Positions 20,384-29,269 of a stretch of 64,000 nt of DNA are shown piece by piece. The notes under the pieces were generated by a model. It worked only from the letters and a program-made list of their open reading frames with translations, did no database searches and was not told the origin of the DNA. Source of the DNA: Dyadobacter arcticus. GTDB lineage: Bacteria > Bacteroidota > Bacteroidia > Cytophagales > Spirosomataceae. How positions within the stretch are numbered: position 1 is the stretch's first letter; the number at the start of each line of letters is the position of its first letter. The stretch lies in NCBI RefSeq assembly GCF_011762185.1, contig NZ_JAASQJ010000003.1, forward strand, positions 558,001 to 622,000, read 5' to 3'. The position numbers and the translations under genes were made by a program.

Positions 20384-21613
20384 GTGACCAGTCTAGTGCC
20401 AACAGTACCTGCTAATGAAATGGAAAGGCTTCTAAGCCTCTCCGAATATGATATCGATTACTCCGACCATCAGGAAACTTTTAAAGACCTTGCGAAACTT
20501 GCTGCAAAGGTCACCGGAACACGGATTTCGCTTGTTAACCTGATCGATTCTCTCACCCAATGGACTATATCGAACTATGGCTTAGATCTGGATCAAATGT
20601 TGCGCGAGGATTCGGTATGCCAATACACGATCATGGAAACCGACCATTTTGAAGTTGCTGACCTGAGTTCGGACGACCGGTTTAAAGATAAATTTTACGT
20701 TACCGGTGAGCCAAATGCCCGATACTATTATGGAATTCCGCTCCGTGCCGGAAACGGCTTGAATATTGGTGCACTTTGCGTTCTTGATAATGAACACATT
20801 ACGCTCGATCCTGAAAAGATTGAACTGATGAAGATTATTGCAGACGAAATTGTCAGCCGGCTAAAAACGCAAAGGGTTATGGAAAGCCTGAAAGCCAAGC
20901 TAATTGAGGCCAAGCAGACGCAAAAGAAGGTGGCGCATGATATCAGAGGGCCTCTGGGCGGCATTATCGGTCTTGCACAAATTATACGTGACCAGGGCGA
21001 GACGAATCAGATGGATGAAGTCCTGGAATTTATTAATCTAATCTATAAAAGCGGAAATTCGATCCTGGATCTCGCGGACGAAATTTTAAGCTCGCATAAA
21101 AAAGAGTCTTCCGGTTCAACAGCAGTGGCTTTAACAGAAAGTTCGGGCTTTAATCTCAGCGTTTTTAAGAACAAATTAGATAAGCTTTATAGTCCGCAGG
21201 CTAGACATAAGGGAATTGACTTCCAGGTAAGGATCAGTACGCCGACCGAAATGATCTCATTTTCGAAGAATAAGCTTTTGCAGATCACAGGTAACCTGAT
21301 CTCTAATGCAATGAAATTTACCCCTGACTCCGGTAGGGTTCATGTAGATCTGAGCCTCATGCTCGATGCGGGCGGGCCAAACCTTCGGATTGTCGTTTCA
21401 GACAGCGGAGTGGGAATGAGTAAAGAGAACATTCGTGCTATTTCAGCCGGAACTGCCTCATCCACAGATGGAACCGACGGTGAGCAGGGTTATGGTTTTG
21501 GCTTGGCCCTGGTGAAGCATCTTGTTGGAAATCTGGATGGCAAAATGGTAGTTAGTTCCACATTGGGAAATGGTGCTACTTTTGAGATAGATTTGCCTCA
21601 GAAATTTCATTAG
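20384..21613 (+). CDS. GAF-domain sensor histidine kinase
   Basis: 409 residues from a GTG at 20384; an ATG at 20420 (MERLLSLSEYDID) is an equally good start. The GAF domain (about 25-165) matches the group with SLVNLIDSLTQWTISNYGLD and CQYTIMETDHFEVADLS. It has no transmembrane segment and should be cytoplasmic. The dimerisation/phosphoacceptor helix has VAHDIRGPLGGIIGLAQII (His185). The ATPase domain has the N-box ITGNLISNAMKFTPDSGRV, the G1 box VSDSGVGMS and the G2 box GYGFGLALVKHL, so it looks active. No response regulator is adjacent, making it an orphan kinase. Fifteen bases separate it from the downstream methyltransferase. Confidence 0.92.
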   Translation: MTSLVPTVPANEMERLLSLSEYDIDYSDHQETFKDLAKLAAKVTGTRISLVNLIDSLTQWTISNYGLDLDQMLREDSVCQYTIMETDHFEVADLSSDDRFKDKFYVTGEPNARYYYGIPLRAGNGLNIGALCVLDNEHITLDPEKIELMKIIADEIVSRLKTQRVMESLKAKLIEAKQTQKKVAHDIRGPLGGIIGLAQIIRDQGETNQMDEVLEFINLIYKSGNSILDLADEILSSHKKESSGSTAVALTESSGFNLSVFKNKLDKLYSPQARHKGIDFQVRISTPTEMISFSKNKLLQITGNLISNAMKFTPDSGRVHVDLSLMLDAGGPNLRIVVSDSGVGMSKENIRAISAGTASSTDGTDGEQGYGFGLALVKHLVGNLDGKMVVSSTLGNGATFEIDLPQKFH

Positions 21614-21627
21614 AAAAAAATATAGCA

Positions 21628-22854
21628 TTGAAATTGTATAAAGGGCTTGTCGCTGCCATCGTGGAGGCGCTTCAGGAAATTTTTGTCAAACACCGCCAGG
21701 CGGACCGTATTGTTGAACAGCTATTGAAATCCAATAAGAAGTGGGGCGCGCGCGACCGGGCTTTCATAGCAGAAAACACCTACGAGATCGTGCGGTGGTG
21801 GCGGCTGGTAAAATATGCTGCTGAGGTAGAAAAAGCTTCTTATAGCGAAGATTTGTGGAGAATTGCAGGTGTGTGGATGATCATTAAAACGCATCATATT
21901 CACGGTGAAAACTTCGAAATACTTCCCGAGTGGCCTGAATTTGAAGGAATCAATGCAGACAGCGTCGAGGAACGATATCAGGAGGGACTGCTAATCAGAA
22001 AAATTGCGCAGTCTCTTCCGGATTGGCTGGACGATCTCGGCGAAAGCGAATTAGGAAGTCAATGGTCGGAGCAGTTGGTTGCATTGAATAGGCCAGCACC
22101 TATCGTACTGAGGGTTAACACACTGAAAAGTAGTGCAGACGAAGTGAAAGGCATTTTGGGGGCTGAAAATCTGATGGAGGTAGCTCAGAACTCCAACGCC
22201 TTGATACTGAAAAAGCGTCAGAACATGCATAATAATGATGCATTTAAGCAGGGATTCTTTGAAATTCAGGATGCAGGATCACAAATGATCGCGCCTTACC
22301 TGGATATCAATCCTGGTATGAGCATAATAGATGCCTGTGCGGGCGCAGGTGGTAAAAGTCTGCATATAGCTGCACTACTTCAAAATTCCGGGTCGGTACT
22401 CTCAATGGACATTGATGACCCGAAACTGGGTGAATTGAAGAAAAGAGCCTTGCGAAATGGTGTTACCAATCTTGAAACGATGCATATCGAGTCCGAGGAA
22501 ATCATTACAACCCTTTCCGAAACTGCGGACCGGCTATTATTGGACGTCCCATGTTCTGGTTTAGGTGTTTTGAAGAGAAATCCCGATACCAAGTGGAAAT
22601 TGAAACCCGACTTTCTTACCAATATCCGCAATGTGCAATGGAACATCCTGAGCACTTATTCGGGCATGGTGAAAAAAGGGGGCAAAATGGTATATGCTAC
22701 GTGTAGTATCCTGCCTTCTGAATCCGAAGAACAAGTGAAGAAGTTTATGAAATCGCGACGCAAGGACTGGAAGTTTATTTCCGAGTACCGCACTTCCGTT
22801 TCAGAAGTGGGTTTCGATGGATTTTACATGGCTTTGCTCGAAAGGAAGAAATAA
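21628..22854 (+). CDS. rsmB: RsmB/NOP family 16S rRNA cytosine-C5 methyltransferase
   Basis: 408 residues from a TTG start at 21628; no ATG precedes the conserved LYKGLVAAIVEALQEIF helix. The N-terminal NusB-like region (about 1-140) includes WGARDRAFIAENTYEIVRWW. The catalytic domain shows the SAM site DACAGAGGKSLHIAALL, the release-cysteine motif IV LDVPCSGLGVLKRNPD and the nucleophile motif VYATCSILPSESEEQV. It methylates C5 of a cytosine in 16S rRNA (C967 in E. coli for RsmB). The exact target is uncertain because Bacteroidota encode several paralogues. It is likely cotranscribed with the kinase gene 14 bp upstream. Confidence 0.88.
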   Translation: MKLYKGLVAAIVEALQEIFVKHRQADRIVEQLLKSNKKWGARDRAFIAENTYEIVRWWRLVKYAAEVEKASYSEDLWRIAGVWMIIKTHHIHGENFEILPEWPEFEGINADSVEERYQEGLLIRKIAQSLPDWLDDLGESELGSQWSEQLVALNRPAPIVLRVNTLKSSADEVKGILGAENLMEVAQNSNALILKKRQNMHNNDAFKQGFFEIQDAGSQMIAPYLDINPGMSIIDACAGAGGKSLHIAALLQNSGSVLSMDIDDPKLGELKKRALRNGVTNLETMHIESEEIITTLSETADRLLLDVPCSGLGVLKRNPDTKWKLKPDFLTNIRNVQWNILSTYSGMVKKGGKMVYATCSILPSESEEQVKKFMKSRRKDWKFISEYRTSVSEVGFDGFYMALLERKK

Positions 22855-22918
22855 TATCTGGTCGAATCCATATTCGGTACGATTTTTATTCTAATGAGTT
22901 GAATTAACTTTTCATCAC

Positions 22919-23152
22919 ATGGAATTCAAAATCATAGACTTATCCGCAATTTTGGTTGCCGAAATGCCTGGCACCCAGCCTCCTTCACCAAGTTATCCCG
23001 AGCCGGGCCAGCAAGCACCCATGAACCCGACACCAATTGTCCCAGGAACGGACGCGCCAGAGGTGAGTACGGGTACAAATATGGATGACGACATCCCGGC
23101 TGAGGACATTGATGAGAGGGAAGTGGGGGAAATAGAGGCGGAAAATCCCTGA
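22919..23152 (+). CDS. Small acidic proline-rich protein, function unknown
   Basis: 77 residues from ATG at 22919. After a short hydrophobic stretch (IIDLSAILVAEMPG) the rest is Pro-rich (TQPPSPSYPEPGQQAPMNP) then strongly acidic (MDDDIPAEDIDEREVGEIEA). There is no known domain and it looks disordered. It ends 8 bp from the convergent SRPBCC gene, with no room for a terminator. It may be a real short gene, but support is only the open frame, its start context and its composition. Confidence 0.5.
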   Translation: MEFKIIDLSAILVAEMPGTQPPSPSYPEPGQQAPMNPTPIVPGTDAPEVSTGTNMDDDIPAEDIDEREVGEIEAENP

Positions 23153-23160
23153 AACACTTG

Positions 23161-23616
23161 CTAGTTTGATTCTACCAATTTTTTGATCTCAACCAAAATG
23201 GGATTCCAGCCTTCGCCGTTGTTATAAGAATCCTGATATCTATTTTCTCCGTTTGCCACAGTACTGTAATCTCCCTGCGAAACATTAAAAACTGTGCTTT
23301 CTCCATCGGGAATAAGTTCATACGTGACTTTGAGGTAGTTTTCGGAAGTATCGTCGATATCAGAATTTGGATCTATGGTTGTGTATATCAGTGATTTAGG
23401 GGGATCTATTTCAATGATTTCACCTTTCACAAAGACCATTTCTTTTCCCTCATATTCACCTTTCCAAAGCAATTCGCTTCCTGGTTTCCAATCGGATACA
23501 GTTTCACAACCGAACATATATTGCTTGGTCTGCTCGGGATTGACTAGTGCGTCCCATACTTTTTCAACCGGGGCGGCGATTGTAATACTGTTTCTGATAA
23601 TAAGTGGCTCTGCCAT
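23161..23616 (-). CDS. SRPBCC (AHSA1-like) domain protein
   Basis: 151 residues, the full length of an Aha1-C/SRPBCC domain. ITIAAPVEKVWDALVNPEQ opens the fold, then CETVSDWKPGSELLWKGEYE and ESTVFNVSQGD, and WNPILVEIKKLVES closes it with the long C-terminal helix. The helix-grip fold makes a hydrophobic cavity, but ligands are seldom known. A close paralogue lies at 27682-28128. It is next to the AraC regulator gene (70 bp downstream of it on the same strand), so the two may be cotranscribed. Confidence 0.9.
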   Translation of the reverse strand: MAEPLIIRNSITIAAPVEKVWDALVNPEQTKQYMFGCETVSDWKPGSELLWKGEYEGKEMVFVKGEIIEIDPPKSLIYTTIDPNSDIDDTSENYLKVTYELIPDGESTVFNVSQGDYSTVANGENRYQDSYNNGEGWNPILVEIKKLVESN

Positions 23617-23686
23617 AGGTTTGTAGCGTTTGATGTTAGAATGATGATGTAAACTTAGCCTGTTCCATCCGGGTCAAGGTTGCGTA

Positions 23687-24691
23687 TTACGGATTATTTC
23701 TAACCGAATAGGGTGTAATCCCAAACTTTTTCTTAAATGCATTATTAAAGTGCTGAGGCGTTGCATAACCCAGCTGTAATGCAATTTCTGCGGCAGTTTG
23801 TTGGCTATCAAGCAGGTACTGACGCGCTAGGGTAAGCCTTTGGTCCGTCAGGTATCCGAAAACGGTGTTATTGAATGTTTCCTTAAACCCCTTTTTCAGT
23901 TTGTACTCGTTTAAACCCACATAACGGGATATTTCGGACAGGTTAGGCGGACAATGCACCCGCTCGTTGATCAGGTCCCTCACGGCAATGATCTTCTCTT
24001 TATCTGCTTTGCTTTTTATAAAAAGCTCTGTTTTATTTTCCGAATACCCGCAGCCATCAGCGCATAAGACCAGCAATTCAATGCTTTTTGACAATAAAAA
24101 CAGCTTTTTCAGCTGATCGGAGTACTTACAATGAATAATCTGGTTGAGAACTTGCTGGATGTTTGAATCTATCGCGCCCCAGTTATTTGAAAGAATGGCG
24201 CTTTTTCCTGCGATGATCTGATCTGAAAAACGTTTCAAACCCTCGCTGGCGTTCTGGGTGAATTGTATAAAAATGTCCTTAGGAAATTGCACGCCAAAAG
24301 TTTCCAATTCCAGGGTTTTGTTGTAAACCACCATATCAAACTCTTTGGAATACATGATGTTATGGTGTCCACCAACCAGGTCGAAAGTCGTGTTAAGCTG
24401 TTTGTAAGAAAACATGTAATCACCTTTTACACCAAAATGCATGCGGACAACGTCGGAACTGGCACTTTTTGAGGCGAAACTGGTCAGCTCAGTGAATGTA
24501 GAAATGCTGTGTCCAATGCGGATTCCGTCGCATTGCCAGATGACGCCAGTCATTTTACCTTTCTCGAATTGCCTTGATATCCTTTCCTCCATTTGTATTC
24601 TAAAATCTTTGCATATTGGGCTATATGTTTTTGCCGGTTCCGTTCGGTCGGGTATCGAGGAACAATGCGAAACATTCTGTTTTGAGAACAT
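23687..24691 (-). CDS. AraC family transcriptional regulator
   Basis: 334 residues from ATG at 24691; an internal ATG at 24592 (MEERISRQFEKGK) would give 301 residues and is a credible alternative. The N-terminal 200 residues form an effector domain of the Bacteroidota AraC type (HFGVKGDYMFSYKQ, GGHHNIMYSKEF). The C-terminal domain holds two HTHs: NLSEISRYVGLNEYKLKKGF then DSQQTAAEIALQLGYATPQH and FNNAFKKKFGITPYSVR. It lies between an MBL-fold hydrolase gene (33 bp upstream, same strand) and an SRPBCC gene, so it may control those neighbours. Its inducer is unknown. Confidence 0.9.
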   Translation of the reverse strand: MFSKQNVSHCSSIPDRTEPAKTYSPICKDFRIQMEERISRQFEKGKMTGVIWQCDGIRIGHSISTFTELTSFASKSASSDVVRMHFGVKGDYMFSYKQLNTTFDLVGGHHNIMYSKEFDMVVYNKTLELETFGVQFPKDIFIQFTQNASEGLKRFSDQIIAGKSAILSNNWGAIDSNIQQVLNQIIHCKYSDQLKKLFLLSKSIELLVLCADGCGYSENKTELFIKSKADKEKIIAVRDLINERVHCPPNLSEISRYVGLNEYKLKKGFKETFNNTVFGYLTDQRLTLARQYLLDSQQTAAEIALQLGYATPQHFNNAFKKKFGITPYSVRNNP

Positions 24692-24724
24692 TGAAATTAG
24701 GGAGGAATTGTTGGGGAATGATTG

Positions 24725-25417
24725 TCATAAGTTGGCAAATTTCTGTTTCAACTTTGCATTGGCAGAACCTTTCAGTGGACTTCCATGCCCGAACACCGCG
24801 ATATCAAACTCAAAATCAGCCGCTTTTAAAACACTTTTTATCCCTAGCTGACGGTCTTCGTAAATAGTACAGTAATCAAGTCCAATCAAATTAGCGCAAA
24901 TATCGCCCGCAATCAGAACGCTGTCGCTTTTTACAAGAAGCGCAACATGCCCTTTGGAATGTCCGGGCGTGTGAATGACCTGAATACCTCCAGCGATTGG
25001 CAGTATGTCGTTATCCGAAATGCGGTAAGCAATGGTACATGGCTCCGTTTCATTGGGACTGCGTTTTATCAATGCGTTGTATATGATCCAGTTGATAATT
25101 CCTGGCGACGGATGGTGCGGTAACCTGCCGCCAATTCCTTTTTCAACCAATGCAGCATCCTCGGAATGTGCATAAATGGGTATTCCCAATGTTCCTTTAA
25201 TATCGGCGGCACTGCCGCTGTGATCAGGATGGGCATTTGTCAGGATGATCTTATTGATGTCGTCGGGATTTTTCCCAGCCCTCTTGATGGCCGAAAAAAT
25301 TTTGTCCTTACTATTTTTACTGCCGGTATCAACCAATGTCAGGCCATTATCTTCAATGACAAAGGCATTTACTTCACCCAACGAAATTTGGTAAACGTGT
25401 TCGGATACTTGTTTCAT
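24725..25417 (-). CDS. MBL-fold metallo-hydrolase with Asn in the metal motif
   Basis: 230 residues, one metallo-beta-lactamase domain (glyoxalase II/quorum-lactonase-like superfamily). VYQISLGEVNAFVIEDNGLT and LVDTGSK start the fold; later ligands are in HTPGHSKGHVALLV and LIAGDI. The usual HxHxDH signature is NAHPDH here (LTNAHPDHSGSA), so the first metal-binding His is Asn. Subclass B2 metallo-beta-lactamases have Asn at this place and use one zinc, so activity is possible but may be altered. There is no signal peptide, so it should be cytoplasmic. It is the first gene of a minus-strand run with AraC and SRPBCC genes. Substrate unknown. Confidence 0.9.
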   Translation of the reverse strand: MKQVSEHVYQISLGEVNAFVIEDNGLTLVDTGSKNSKDKIFSAIKRAGKNPDDINKIILTNAHPDHSGSAADIKGTLGIPIYAHSEDAALVEKGIGGRLPHHPSPGIINWIIYNALIKRSPNETEPCTIAYRISDNDILPIAGGIQVIHTPGHSKGHVALLVKSDSVLIAGDICANLIGLDYCTIYEDRQLGIKSVLKAADFEFDIAVFGHGSPLKGSANAKLKQKFANL

Positions 25418-25515
25418 GTCAGGTCCGGGATTTAGATTCGAAGGTTGAACGGAATTTAGTTTTTAAAGCTACAAAAACCCGTTTTATTTGTTGGCATTAA
25501 TAGCCGCTACCCTTT

Positions 25516-27633
25516 ATGAATTACAACTTCATTGCGCAGCAAACCAGCATTTCCGAGAAGCAAGTCCGGAACACGATTCAATTATTCGAGGAAGGTGCAA
25601 CGCTTCCGTTTATCTCCCGCTACCGAAAAGAGGCAACGGGCGGGTTGGATGAAGTGCAGATCGGGGCTATAAAGGAATCCTGGAATAGACAGCAGGAAGT
25701 AGAGAAGCGGAGAGAGGCGATTTTGAAAAGCATTGAGGATCAGGGCAAAATGACGCCTGATTTGAAGAGAAAAATTGAAGGTGTCTTTTCACTCACGGAG
25801 TTGGAAGACCTTTATCTGCCTTACAAACAAAAAAGAAAAACCCGCGCCAGCATTGCCGTCGAAAAGGGCTTGGAACCTCTTGCACAGCTGATTTTCACGG
25901 GTATAGAGACCGATCCGGAAGGTAGGGCGGCGTCGTACCTGACGGATCAGGTAGTGTCGGTGAGTGATGCGCTGCAAGGAGCGCGTGACATCATTGCGGA
26001 GTGGATCAACGAAAATCAGGAGGCTAGGACGCGGATCAGGAACACTTTCCAGCGTGGAGCGATCATTACGGCCAAGGTTAAGAAGAAAAAAGAGGCAGAG
26101 GGAAGCAAATACCGCGATTATTTCGATTTTTCTGAGCCACTTTCCCGTATTCCGTCGCATCGACTTTTGGCGATCAGAAGGGGGGAAGAGGAAGGTTTTC
26201 TGAGCGTCGATATTTCGCCCGATGAAGACCAGGCGCTGGAATCATTGGACAGGCTATTCTTGAAGGGCCCAACGGCTTGTAAGGATCAGATGGAAGAAGC
26301 CATTGGGGACGCTTACAAGCGATTATTAAAACCCTCTATCGAAACTGAATTCAGTAATTTGTCCAAGGAAAAAGCGGATATCGCTGCTATCCAGGTCTTT
26401 ACGGAAAATTTGCGTCAGCTTCTTCTGGCATCTCCGCTCGGACAGAAAAATGTCCTTGCCATTGATCCGGGTTACCGGACGGGTTGCAAAGTAGTGGTTT
26501 TGGATAGCCAGGGAAATCTTTTGGCGGATCTGGTGATTTATCCTTTCGATAGGGCCAATGAAGCGCAGACTAAACTGGCGGAACTGATCAAAAAATTTAA
26601 AATCGAAGCAATTGGCGTGGGTAATGGTACTGCAGGACGGGAAACCGAAGACTTTGTGAAGAAGGTTTTGGAAGGGTCGGGGCAGTCGAATGATATCGGG
26701 CTGTTCATGGTAAGTGAACAAGGTGCTTCCATTTATTCAGCTTCGGATGTGGCGCGCGAGGAATTTCCGGATAAAGATGTTACTGTCCGGGGATCGGTTT
26801 CTATTGGTCGCAGGTTGATGGACCCGCTGGCCGAGTTGGTTAAAATTGACCCAAAATCTATTGGAGTTGGTCAGTACCAGCACGATGTGGACCAAAATTC
26901 ACTGCGAAATGCTTTGGATATAGTCGTGGAAAGCTGTGTAAATTCCGTAGGCGTAAATCTCAACACTGCGAGCAAGCACTTATTGCGCTATGTATCGGGC
27001 CTGGGACCCGCTCTGGCGCAGAATATCGTGGATTTTCGGACTAAAAACGGAAATTTTAAAACACGTCAACAATTGTTAAAAGTGCCCAGGCTCGGTTCGA
27101 AAGCCTTTGAACAGGCTGCCGGCTTTTTGAGGATTGAAAATGGATCTAACCCTTTGGATAACAGCGCAGTACATCCCGAACGCTATGACTTGGTGGAGCG
27201 GATGGCCAAGGATGCAGGTTCGTCCGTAAAGGATTTGATGCAAAAGGCGGAGTTGCGAAAGGCAGTCAGGCCCGAGAAGTACATTTCGGATGTAGTCGGT
27301 CTTCCAACATTAAAAGACATTCTGTCTGAACTTGAAAAACCCTCTCGGGACCCAAGAACAGAAATGAAAAAGTTTGAGTTTGAAAGTTCGGTGCGAAAGC
27401 CGGAGGATTTAAAGGTGGGGATGATACTACCAGGATTAGTAACTAACATTACTGCCTTTGGTGCATTCGTGGATATCGGTGTAAAGCAGGATGGCCTGGT
27501 TCACGTTTCTCAACTCGCCGACAAATTTGTAAAAGATCTCAATGAGGTGGTCAAACTTCAGCAACAGGTTCAGGTAAGAGTTACCGAGGTTGATTTGGCA
27601 AGAAAGCGAATTGCACTGAGTATGAAATTGTAA
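25516..27633 (+). CDS. tex: Tex family S1 RNA-binding transcription accessory protein
   Basis: 705 residues, somewhat shorter than E. coli/Pseudomonas Tex. Order: Tex N-terminal region (LPFISRYRKEATGGLDEVQI and LYLPYKQKRKTRASIA), YqgF/RNase H-like domain around VLAIDPGYRTGCKVVVLDSQ and AIGVGNGTAGRETE (about 315-440), helix-hairpin-helix region with LRYVSGLGPALAQNIVDFR and LLKVPRLGSKAFEQAAGFLR (about 490-560), and a C-terminal S1 domain with GLVTNITAFGAFVDIGVKQD and GLVHVSQLADKFV. Tex binds nucleic acid and affects transcription, but its precise role is unsettled. Single gene with an ATG start. Confidence 0.95.
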   Translation: MNYNFIAQQTSISEKQVRNTIQLFEEGATLPFISRYRKEATGGLDEVQIGAIKESWNRQQEVEKRREAILKSIEDQGKMTPDLKRKIEGVFSLTELEDLYLPYKQKRKTRASIAVEKGLEPLAQLIFTGIETDPEGRAASYLTDQVVSVSDALQGARDIIAEWINENQEARTRIRNTFQRGAIITAKVKKKKEAEGSKYRDYFDFSEPLSRIPSHRLLAIRRGEEEGFLSVDISPDEDQALESLDRLFLKGPTACKDQMEEAIGDAYKRLLKPSIETEFSNLSKEKADIAAIQVFTENLRQLLLASPLGQKNVLAIDPGYRTGCKVVVLDSQGNLLADLVIYPFDRANEAQTKLAELIKKFKIEAIGVGNGTAGRETEDFVKKVLEGSGQSNDIGLFMVSEQGASIYSASDVAREEFPDKDVTVRGSVSIGRRLMDPLAELVKIDPKSIGVGQYQHDVDQNSLRNALDIVVESCVNSVGVNLNTASKHLLRYVSGLGPALAQNIVDFRTKNGNFKTRQQLLKVPRLGSKAFEQAAGFLRIENGSNPLDNSAVHPERYDLVERMAKDAGSSVKDLMQKAELRKAVRPEKYISDVVGLPTLKDILSELEKPSRDPRTEMKKFEFESSVRKPEDLKVGMILPGLVTNITAFGAFVDIGVKQDGLVHVSQLADKFVKDLNEVVKLQQQVQVRVTEVDLARKRIALSMKL

Positions 27634-27676
27634 AAATGCCACCCTGAGCGTAGCGTCCGGCCAAAGGGCGACATTT
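27634..27676. repeat. Imperfect inverted repeat at the tex/SRPBCC convergent junction
   Basis: Arms 27634-27645 and 27665-27676 pair with about three mismatches. The left arm continues into CCTGAGCGTAGCG, a word family common in Bacteroidota intergenic hairpins. It fills most of the 48-bp gap between the two stop codons. Confidence 0.55.
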
Positions 27677-27681
27677 GATAT

Positions 27682-28128
27682 TTACAAAACGTGCTTGGCT
27701 TTTTCTTCCAGGATGTTCTTAATATTTCTCCCGACTTTCATCCAGTTATCTTCCGCTTTCACGACATCTTCATCGGTTTCCAAATTATCCTGCGTAATGG
27801 TGAGAGTCGTTTCGTCATCAAACTCGGAGATGTGGTAAGTCACGTGCATATAATTATCCTCAAAATCATCGGTACCAAAAAGCGGGCTCCAAAAACTAAA
27901 TCCAAGGACCCTTTCCGGAATTATTTCCAGGATTGTGCCTTTGTCTTCATAAGCTTTTCCATCCCACTCTCCATTGAATGTAATCGGACTTCCTATTTGC
28001 CAATCAGAGCTGACAATAGCTCCATGCATATATTGTTTGACGATTTCAGGATCGATTAATGCTTTCCAGACATCAGGTGGACTTGCGTAGATCGATATGG
28101 ATGTAGTTGCAATCAGTTTTCGGTTCAT
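27682..28128 (-). CDS. SRPBCC (AHSA1-like) domain protein
   Basis: 148 residues, a second Aha1/SRPBCC domain. It has SISIYASPPDVWKALIDPE, MHGAIVSSDWQIGSPITFNG, GKAYEDKGTILEIIPERVLG, HVTYHISEFDDETTLTI and a C-terminal helix ending in NIKNILEEKAK. It resembles the protein at 23161-23616 in layout (IVKQYMHG versus TKQYMFG), so the two are likely paralogues. No signal peptide. It is convergent with tex and divergent from the third SRPBCC gene 107 bp away. Confidence 0.9.
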   Translation of the reverse strand: MNRKLIATTSISIYASPPDVWKALIDPEIVKQYMHGAIVSSDWQIGSPITFNGEWDGKAYEDKGTILEIIPERVLGFSFWSPLFGTDDFEDNYMHVTYHISEFDDETTLTITQDNLETDEDVVKAEDNWMKVGRNIKNILEEKAKHVL

Positions 28129-28235
28129 CAGCTCTAAAAATTAGTCTGTCAGGAAAACAGAGAAAATCGTGCCAATCAGGACAATGTCACGACGCTGGCT
28201 CGAATATTTAACAGACGATAGAAACAAACTCATTC

Positions 28236-28691
28236 ATGCAAGAATTATATTATACCCAGACGCTTCCCATTTCTTTGGATGAAGCCTGGACCTTTTTCTC
28301 CGATCCGGCAAACCTTAAAGAAATAACACCGCCACATATGGATTTTGTAGTTACTTCCAAAAGTCGCGCTGACAAAATGTATGCGGGCCAAATCATTCGT
28401 TACATCGTCAAGCCTGTGCTGGGAATCCCGTTGAAGTGGTGTACAGAAATTACGCATGTTGTCGATAAACAATACTTTGTGGATGAACAGCGATTTGGAC
28501 CGTATGCATTCTGGCACCATCAACACCGGTTTACAGCTGTTGAAAACGGAACATTCATGGAGGATATCCTGCATTATAAGATTCCATTTGGCTTTCTTGG
28601 CAATTGGGTAGACGCCTTATTTGTGCAAGGTGAAGTGCAGGGAATATTTGATTATCGTAAAAAGGTACTCACCGCGCGGTTTCCTGGCTAG
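28236..28691 (+). CDS. SRPBCC family protein (ligand-binding, DUF-type)
   Basis: 151 residues from ATG at 28236. The pattern TLPISLDEAWTFFSDPANLK, EITPPHMDFVV, VDEQRFGPYAFWHHQHRF and DILHYKIPFGFLGNWVDALF belongs to the SRPBCC subgroup often annotated as cell-division inhibitor-like or fused to SDR epimerases (YfcH-type). It is distinct from the AHSA1-type paralogues nearby. No metal or catalytic residues can be assigned. It is transcribed alone and followed by an AT-rich hairpin. Confidence 0.88.
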   Translation: MQELYYTQTLPISLDEAWTFFSDPANLKEITPPHMDFVVTSKSRADKMYAGQIIRYIVKPVLGIPLKWCTEITHVVDKQYFVDEQRFGPYAFWHHQHRFTAVENGTFMEDILHYKIPFGFLGNWVDALFVQGEVQGIFDYRKKVLTARFPG

Positions 28692-29269
28692 CAATTATGT
28701 TAACCTGAGATTTATAGAGCTAGCGAGAAACGTAAACAGGTTGAAAGAATAAGCAGTTATGCTCAGCTAGGCAAATACTCAAATCTTTCATTTTACTGTA
28801 AATCAATGTGTTATACTAAAAAAATAGTACTTAATAAATGTAATAACCTTTTATTAAGTACTATTCTTTTTACACGATGCTCTTTTAAAGAAAGTTTTCA
28901 AAGTATATAACTAAACTTGCTTTCAGCGCTTATCACAAGTACTTAAAGTGTAACACTTATGGTATGTAACAAATGTCGGATAATCTCTTACTTATTATAC
29001 ATTTAAACAAATCAAAAAATATTAAATGTATTTTACGGAAAATTATTTACGAACTTTTGATAATAGTCTGCATAAACAGCTTATTGTTTTTACAGAGCGA
29101 ATTAAAAGTATCATGCAAATAGTTATTTCGATATTTCACTTTCATTTCATATTAATATTTCTTGGAATACTTTCAATTAAAGTAGAAAGTATTCAAAATA
29201 CTAAAAGCATAAACCTTTTGATACTATCTAATTTTATCGAAAGTCTGGTATTATTAACAAACCTAATAC
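28692..29269. other. AT-rich intergenic region
   Basis: About 580 bp between convergent genes, markedly poorer in GC than its surroundings. It holds the hairpin at 28824-28864. A 109-codon plus-strand frame (29026-29355) runs into the end of the opposite-strand T9SS gene and is made of Ile/Leu/Phe/Asn-rich sequence with no family match, so I do not call it. The composition change could mark an old insertion or decayed gene. Confidence 0.5.
28824..28871 (+). terminator. AT-rich hairpin terminator candidate
   Basis: A perfect 15-bp stem (28824-28838 with 28850-28864), 11-nt loop, followed by TCTTTTTAC. It lies about 130 bp after the SRPBCC stop codon and can act in either direction. Confidence 0.6.
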
